Below are positions 7,994-11,749 of a DNA stretch of 11,749 nucleotides, piece by piece. Source of the stretch: JAKQIM01 sp964633225 (GTDB lineage Bacteria; Chloroflexota; Anaerolineae; Anaerolineales; UBA4823); NCBI GenBank assembly GCA_964633225.1, contig CAZWFQ010000093.1:1-11749 (forward strand), given 5' to 3'. Every line of letters begins with the position of its first letter. Position 1 is the stretch's first letter. The position numbers and the translations under genes are program-made. The notes under the pieces were generated by a model. That model saw nothing but the letters and a program-made list of their open reading frames with translations. It was not told where the DNA came from and ran no database searches.

Positions 7994-9650
7994 ACCACGC
8001 CGCGCCACAGCCTCCTCCGACCGCCCTGCCATCACCCTGCGCCCTGGTGGCGGAGGCCCGGGCGGCATGATGGCCCTGCTGCAAGACGCGCCCAAATCCA
8101 AGGATGCGCGCAGCGTCTTGCGCCGCCTGTGGACCTACCTGGAACGCCAGCGCTGGCTGCTGATTGGCACCACCCTGCTGGTGATCGTGACCTCGATCAT
8201 TGACCTGCTGGGCCCGTACCTGATGGGCCTGGCGCTCGACACCTACATCAGCACCGGCGATCTGCCTGGCCTGGCGCGCCTGCTGGGCTTCATGCTGCTG
8301 TGCTACATCCTGGCCTCTGCCGGCACCTGGCTGCAAACCTACCTGATGGCCGGGGTGGCGCAGAACGTGGTACGCGACCTGCGCACCGATCTCTTCGCCC
8401 GCTTGCAAAGCCTGCCCCTGCGCTATTTTGACCAGCACGCCCACGGCGAGATCATGAGCCGCCTGACCAACGACGTGGAAAACATCAGCAATATCCTGGC
8501 TACCAGCGCCAGCCAGCTTATCTCCAATGTGATTGGCCTGGTGGGTGTGATCCTCATCATGTTCATGCTCAACATCCCGCTGGCCATCGTGAGCATGGTA
8601 GTCATGCCGTTAACTTATTTCCTGACCCGCGCCATCGCCCGGCGCACACGGGCCAGCTTCCGCGAGACACAGGCCACGCTGGGCGAGTTGAACGGCATCA
8701 TTGAAGAGACCATCACCGGCGAGCATGTGGTGCAGGCCTTTGTGCGTGAAGAAGCCACCACGGCGCAGTTCTCAGTGGTCAACCAGCGCCTGAAAAAAGT
8801 GGCCCTGCGCGCCCGCATCCTGACCGGCTTCATGGGGCCGGTGATGAACATGGTGCACAACCTGGGGCTGGCCATCGTGGCCTGCACCGGCGGCCTGCTG
8901 GCCGTGCAGGCCCTGGCTACGGTGGGCGAGATTGCCGCCTTCATCACCTATGCCGGGCGCCTGGGGCGGCCATTGAACATGATCGCCCAGTTGTTCACTT
9001 CCATCCAATCGGCATTGGCCGGTGCAGAGCGGGTCTTTGANNNNNNNNNNNNNNNNNNNNNNNNNNNNNNNNNNNNNNNNNNNNNNNNNNNNNNNNNNNN
9101 NNNNNNNNNNNNNNNNNNNNNNNNNNNNNNNNNNNNNNNNCGCCGCAGGCTGGGCCTGGTGCTGCAAGACAACTTCTTGTTTGCCGCCAGCGTGATGGAG
9201 AACATCCGCTACGGGCGCCAGGAGGCCAGCGACGAAGAAGTGCGCCAGGCCGCCCGGCTGGCCAATGCCGATCTCTTCATCCACCGCCTGCCGCAGGGCT
9301 ACCAAACGCTGCTCTCAGAGCGCGGCAGCAACCTCAGCCAGGGCCAGCGCCAGCTCCTGGCGATTGCCCGCGCTGTGCTATCGAACCCTGATATCCTGAT
9401 CTTGGATGAAGCCACCAGCAACGTGGACACGCGCACCGAGAAGCACCTGCAAGAGGCCCTGCTGCGCCTGATGCAGGGCCGCACCAGCTTCGTCATCGCC
9501 CACCGCCTGTCCACCATCCGCGATGCCGACCAGGTGCTGGTGATCGACCACGGGCAGATCATCGAGCGCGGCACGCACGAGAGCCTGCTGGCGCAAAAAG
9601 GGTTCTACCACCACTTATATATGAGCCAGTTCAAAGGACAAGAGATATAG
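7986..9650 (+). CDS. Heterodimeric ABC multidrug exporter, catalytic subunit (TM288/BmrD-like), interrupted by an assembly gap
   Basis: The partner half-transporter. A Gly-rich N-terminus (PGGGGPGGMM at 20-29) precedes six membrane helices, as in YheH/BmrD-type subunits. The sequence is lost at 9041-9140 (Ns), just after the last helix, and resumes before the Q-loop (CAA 9165-9167), so Walker A is not visible. After the gap the signature is LSQGQ (9333-9347), not LSGGQ; Walker B is ILILDE with its catalytic Glu (9408-9410), and the H-loop His is present (9501-9503). An intact catalytic set with a deviant signature complements the first subunit: one competent ATP site (this Walker motifs plus partner LSGGQ) and one degenerate site. 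The frame is nominally kept across the Ns, but the real gap length is unknown. ATG 7986 follows GGAGGG (7973-7978) by 7 nt. The 3' end overlaps the convergent peptidase gene by 20 bp. Confidence 0.92.
   Translation: MTEPRRATASSDRPAITLRPGGGGPGGMMALLQDAPKSKDARSVLRRLWTYLERQRWLLIGTTLLVIVTSIIDLLGPYLMGLALDTYISTGDLPGLARLLGFMLLCYILASAGTWLQTYLMAGVAQNVVRDLRTDLFARLQSLPLRYFDQHAHGEIMSRLTNDVENISNILATSASQLISNVIGLVGVILIMFMLNIPLAIVSMVVMPLTYFLTRAIARRTRASFRETQATLGELNGIIEETITGEHVVQAFVREEATTAQFSVVNQRLKKVALRARILTGFMGPVMNMVHNLGLAIVACTGGLLAVQALATVGEIAAFITYAGRLGRPLNMIAQLFTSIQSALAGAERVFXXXXXXXXXXXXXXXXXXXXXXXXXXXXXXXXXXRRRLGLVLQDNFLFAASVMENIRYGRQEASDEEVRQAARLANADLFIHRLPQGYQTLLSERGSNLSQGQRQLLAIARAVLSNPDILILDEATSNVDTRTEKHLQEALLRLMQGRTSFVIAHRLSTIRDADQVLVIDHGQIIERGTHESLLAQKGFYHHLYMSQFKGQEI
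9041..9140. other. Assembly gap of 100 Ns inside the second exporter subunit
   Basis: Exactly 100 Ns, the usual placeholder for a gap of unknown size. Aligned by eye to the partner subunit, about 97-98 residues should separate the last visible residue before the gap from the Arg-Arg just after it; the Ns allow about 33. Roughly 290-300 bases are probably missing, including Walker A. The round number and the mismatch argue against a real deletion, though one cannot be excluded. Confidence 0.9.
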
Positions 9651-10818
9651 TTTCGCCCTGGTCGTAATTACGGATGAACAGCTTCAAGATCTCTACCCCC
9701 TCCGGCAGGCGGCTCATCTGCACCCGCTCCAGGTTATCACTGGGCAGGTGCAAGCCGTGCGACCCCAATTGGCGGTCGTAAGTGCCCAGGGTGGTGGCAG
9801 GCAAGCCAGAGCGCAAGAAAGAATAGCCGTCTGAATTGATCGGCCCGGCGGGAGACGCCGGCGCGCCGGTGATGCCGGCTACCGCCGCAGAGACGGCCTG
9901 GTTGAGGGCCGCATCGGTGGGGTAGAGCTTGAAAGAAGTGCCATCCAGCTCCCAATAGACGTACTCACCATCCTGCGCCATGATCTCCAGGTTCAAAGCC
10001 GCCGCCGGCAAGGGCCAGGAGCGCCCCCGGACGAAAGTCCGCGAACCCTGCATGTTAACTTCCTCGCCGCCAAAGAGGGCCAGGGTCAGGCGAGTGTTGG
10101 CCAGCGGCACCTGCTCTTCGGCAAGCTGGCGAGATAGGCCGAGCAAGATGGCGCAGGCTGCCCCGTTATCCACCGCCCCCTGGCTTTGGACACGCCGCAG
10201 GCGCCCAAAAACCATGTTCAAACCCAATCCCCAGGCCAACACCAATAATGGCAGGCTCAACAAGATACGCAGCCACTGCAGCGGCGCTTGCCAGGCCGGC
10301 GGCAGGTTGGGGGCTGCCAGGCCCAACAGCACCAGCACCACCACCAGGACAATCCCCAGGCGCAGGTTCTTGAAGAAGAAAAAGCGCACGTGGTGGTCAA
10401 ACAACTCGCTTTTGCTGTCGTAATGGGCCGAGATCACCAGCTCGCGCTGGGGCTGAGGGGCGCTGAATTCAACCAGGATGTTCTGCCCGGTGGTGCGGCC
10501 CGGCCAGGTGACCAGGGGAATATCATAGGTGATATCCAACAGGCCGCCCGAAACGCACAGCAGCCCCAGCAGGCCGGTGGCCCACCAGTCCCAATCCAGC
10601 CAAACCGACAGCACCAGCAGGGTAAAAACCACCAGCATCCAAAGGCCAATGCAATTCAGAAAATAAGGATAGAGGGTAAAAGGCTGCAAGCGGTAAGGCA
10701 GCTTGTGCCGCTCAAGCCAAGCCCGCAGGGCGCTCAGCGTCTTACGTTCAGCAGCGCTGCCGCTCAGCCGCGGCTGAGAGAGGATGTGCATCAATGCGGC
10801 ATAATCGTCGGCAAGCAT
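9631..10818 (-). CDS. Membrane-embedded M28-family zinc metallopeptidase
   Basis: A 395-residue protein with the M28 aminopeptidase metal-site motifs in order: H132 (SAHYDSKSE), D217 (GAVDNGAACA), E252/E253 (FGGEE, general base and ligand), E278 (NLEIM) and H357 (GLHLPSDN; H354 is an alternative). Two membrane helices precede the catalytic part (about 57-74 and 80-97). A second hydrophobic pair (about 153-169 and 184-203) lies between H132 and D217, where soluble M28 enzymes have only about a dozen residues. Positive residues at both outer ends of that hairpin (K150, R152; R206, R208, R209) suggest the active site faces the cytoplasm (inference). Start: ATG at 10818, preceded by a TATAAT box; the frame stays open to 10965, but those residues are Lys/Arg-rich and unlike the family, and would overlap the divergent promoter. 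Substrate unknown; M28 enzymes are mostly aminopeptidases or carboxypeptidases. It is transcribed alone. Confidence 0.88.
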   Translation of the reverse strand: MLADDYAALMHILSQPRLSGSAAERKTLSALRAWLERHKLPYRLQPFTLYPYFLNCIGLWMLVVFTLLVLSVWLDWDWWATGLLGLLCVSGGLLDITYDIPLVTWPGRTTGQNILVEFSAPQPQRELVISAHYDSKSELFDHHVRFFFFKNLRLGIVLVVVLVLLGLAAPNLPPAWQAPLQWLRILLSLPLLVLAWGLGLNMVFGRLRRVQSQGAVDNGAACAILLGLSRQLAEEQVPLANTRLTLALFGGEEVNMQGSRTFVRGRSWPLPAAALNLEIMAQDGEYVYWELDGTSFKLYPTDAALNQAVSAAVAGITGAPASPAGPINSDGYSFLRSGLPATTLGTYDRQLGSHGLHLPSDNLERVQMSRLPEGVEILKLFIRNYDQGETISLVL

Positions 10819-10824
10819 GGATGC

Positions 10825-10830
10825 ATTATA
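10825..10830 (-). promoter_or_regulatory. Consensus -10 box of the M28 peptidase gene, leaderless geometry
   Basis: Reads TATAAT on the minus strand, with six bases between it and the ATG at 10818, the same spacing as at the flavoprotein gene. Transcription should start at or beside the start codon. No Shine-Dalgarno lies between box and ATG (the six bases are GCATCC), and no -35 hexamer is recognisable at 16-18 bp. Confidence 0.6.
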
Positions 10831-10900
10831 AGCCCACAATAGGCTCGCCGGCCCGCCTTGCTCCTTACGGTTTTGAGAGTAGCAACGCTTCTTACGCTTT

Positions 10901-10920
10901 GTCAATTTGACCCATTGACC
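10901..10920. promoter_or_regulatory. Possible operator: GTCAATTTGAC palindrome plus repeated TTGACC
   Basis: GTCAATTTGAC (10901-10911) is a perfect palindrome around one central base. TTGACC occurs at 10907-10912 and again at 10915-10920; the second copy is the -35 of the promoter. A protein bound to this cluster would cover or touch the -35. No regulator gene is adjacent in the window, so the binding partner is unknown. Confidence 0.4.
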
Positions 10921-10943
10921 GCCCATAGACCAATCGTTATAAT
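10915..10943 (+). promoter_or_regulatory. Near-consensus promoter of the membrane protein-flavodoxin pair
   Basis: TTGACC (10915-10920, five of six) and TATAAT (10938-10943, six of six) are separated by 17 bp. Transcription should start near 10950, giving a leader of about 24 nt that contains the AAGGAG ribosome site (10964-10969). It is divergent from the peptidase promoter, in a shared 155-bp gap. Confidence 0.8.
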
Positions 10944-10973
10944 TAGAACTTGCCTCAGCAAACAAGGAGAATT

Positions 10974-11690
10974 ATGAATAAAGAAGCTGATCTGTCTTGG
11001 AAAACTTTCTACAAGCTGGCGGGGATCGCGGCCCTGTTGATCGTATTGGTGGGGCTGGCAGACACGCTGACCTCGATGATGGCAGGCGAGGCCAGTGAGA
11101 ACAGCGCCATTGGCGTGGTGGAGTGGTTCAACATGTTCCAAACCGAGCGCTTCTCAGCGCTGGGCGCGCTGGGATTGTTCAACATCCTCACCCTCACCCT
11201 GGGCATCCCGGTGTATATTGCGCTCTACCATATTCAAGGGCAGCAGCAGCCGGGGTTTGCAGCCTTGGCAGCGGTGCTGTTCTTCACCGGCACGGCCATC
11301 TACATTTCAAGCAATACCCTCTTTGCCATGCTGGCACTCAGCGGCCAATATGCCGCCGCCAGCCAGGCGCAAAAGCCGCTCTTAGAGGCCGCCGGGCAGG
11401 CCGCCCTGGCCCAGGGCGCCGACCTGACCCCCGGCACCTTCATGGGGCTCTTGTTCACCCAATGTGCGGGGGCGCTGATGGCAGCCCTGATGCTGTCCGG
11501 CAAGGTCTTCAGCAAATGGACCGGCTGGGCCGGGCTGGCAGGCTTTGGCCTGATGGTCATCTTCTTCACCCTGACCGCCTTCGCCCCGCAAACTTTTGCC
11601 ACCGGCATGCTGATTGCCATGCTCGGCGGGCTGCTGTTGATGGCCTACCAGGTTATGCTGGGCCTTAAGTTGTTCAAGCTGGCAAGATAA
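10974..11690 (+). CDS. Six-helix integral membrane protein, DUF4386-like
   Basis: A 238-residue protein with six predicted membrane helices (about 16-34, 60-86, 95-122, 154-175, 184-203, 208-232), a short charged N-terminus and a basic C-terminus (KLFKLAR), both likely cytoplasmic. There are no catalytic motifs, no metal-binding cluster and no transport signature that I recognise. Overall shape and the start (YKLAGIAALLIVLVGLAD) resemble the DUF4386 membrane proteins of unknown function; this is a resemblance from memory, not a confirmed match. ATG 10974 follows AAGGAG (10964-10969) by 4 nt and lies about 24 nt after the predicted transcription start. An ATG in the same frame at 10950 would sit at the transcription start itself and is rejected because of the good ribosome site. 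A flavodoxin-domain gene follows after 12 nt, so the two are co-transcribed. Confidence 0.85.
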   Translation: MNKEADLSWKTFYKLAGIAALLIVLVGLADTLTSMMAGEASENSAIGVVEWFNMFQTERFSALGALGLFNILTLTLGIPVYIALYHIQGQQQPGFAALAAVLFFTGTAIYISSNTLFAMLALSGQYAAASQAQKPLLEAAGQAALAQGADLTPGTFMGLLFTQCAGALMAALMLSGKVFSKWTGWAGLAGFGLMVIFFTLTAFAPQTFATGMLIAMLGGLLLMAYQVMLGLKLFKLAR

Positions 11691-11702
11691 GGAGATAGAT
11701 CC

Positions 11703-11749
11703 ATGAGCGAAAAGATCCTGGTTACCTATGCCAGCCGCTTCGGCGCCAC
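11703..11749 (+). CDS. Flavodoxin-domain protein, N-terminus only (3' truncated)
   Basis: Only the first 15 codons and part of the next fall inside the window. They read MSEKILVTYASRFGA, followed by an ACN codon (Thr). This is the first beta strand and FMN-phosphate loop of a flavodoxin fold (compare the ILVxYxSxxGxT pattern of flavodoxin-domain and HemG-like proteins). Such proteins carry FMN and act as electron carriers or as menaquinone-dependent protoporphyrinogen oxidases; which applies here cannot be told from 15 residues. AAGGAG at 11689-11694, overlapping the stop of the preceding gene, lies 8 nt before the ATG. The 12-nt spacing marks it as second gene of an operon with the six-helix membrane protein. 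Confidence 0.75.
   Translation, partial: MSEKILVTYASRFGA

Noticed and set aside
10819..10965. 49-codon N-terminal extension of the M28 peptidase
   Set aside because: Its residues (Lys/Arg- and Ser/Asn-rich) do not look like part of the protein, and it would cross the divergent promoter and the peptidase's own TATAAT.

Overview
The window looks like a piece of a GC-rich bacterial chromosome from a draft or metagenome assembly: genes are tightly packed and there is a run of 100 Ns at 9041-9140. Gene content and style (a SPASM radical SAM enzyme, a BaiN/HI0933-like flavoprotein, a MarR regulator with paired ABC exporters, TATAAT boxes placed for leaderless mRNAs, TTG starts) would suit an uncultured Chloroflexota/Anaerolineae-type organism. 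That is an impression from the proteins, not something the sequence proves. I see no rRNA, tRNA, CRISPR array, insertion sequence or phage gene. No gene-free stretch exceeds 300 bases; the largest are 3114-3341, 10819-10973 and 5666-5813.

Region 1 (1-3113, + strand) is a truncated operon. It holds the tail of an unrecognised protein, a radical SAM/SPASM enzyme whose start codon overlaps the preceding stop (ATGA), and a full-length ABC exporter (membrane plus ATPase domains) with a TTG start. A SPASM maturase next to an exporter is the arrangement of a peptide-modifying (RiPP) cassette, but no precursor peptide is visible and the upstream part is cut off.

Region 2 (3342-5665) is a convergent pair. 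A BaiN/HI0933-type flavoprotein (+) and a class V aminotransferase-fold PLP enzyme (-) end on overlapping stop codons inside one TTAA. The flavoprotein has a consensus -10 box whose position puts transcription start at its ATG.

Region 3 (5736-9650, + strand) is the best-resolved system: a consensus sigma70-type promoter, two copies of a GCCGGCTAAT element overlapping the transcription start, a MarR repressor, and two overlapping ABC half-transporter genes. The first half-transporter has a degenerate Walker B (Asp for the catalytic Glu) and Gln for the H-loop His. The second has a canonical Walker B and H-loop but an LSQGQ signature. This is the complementary asymmetry of heterodimeric multidrug exporters (TM287/288, BmrCD, LmrCD). 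The assembly gap removes the second subunit's Walker A, and about three times more sequence must be missing than the Ns suggest.

Region 4 (9631-11749) holds a membrane-embedded M28-family metallopeptidase (-) that overlaps the exporter tail by 20 bp. In it a two-helix membrane insertion separates the first metal-binding His from the bridging Asp. Divergent from it is a promoter-led pair: a six-helix membrane protein and the start of a flavodoxin-domain protein cut by the window edge.
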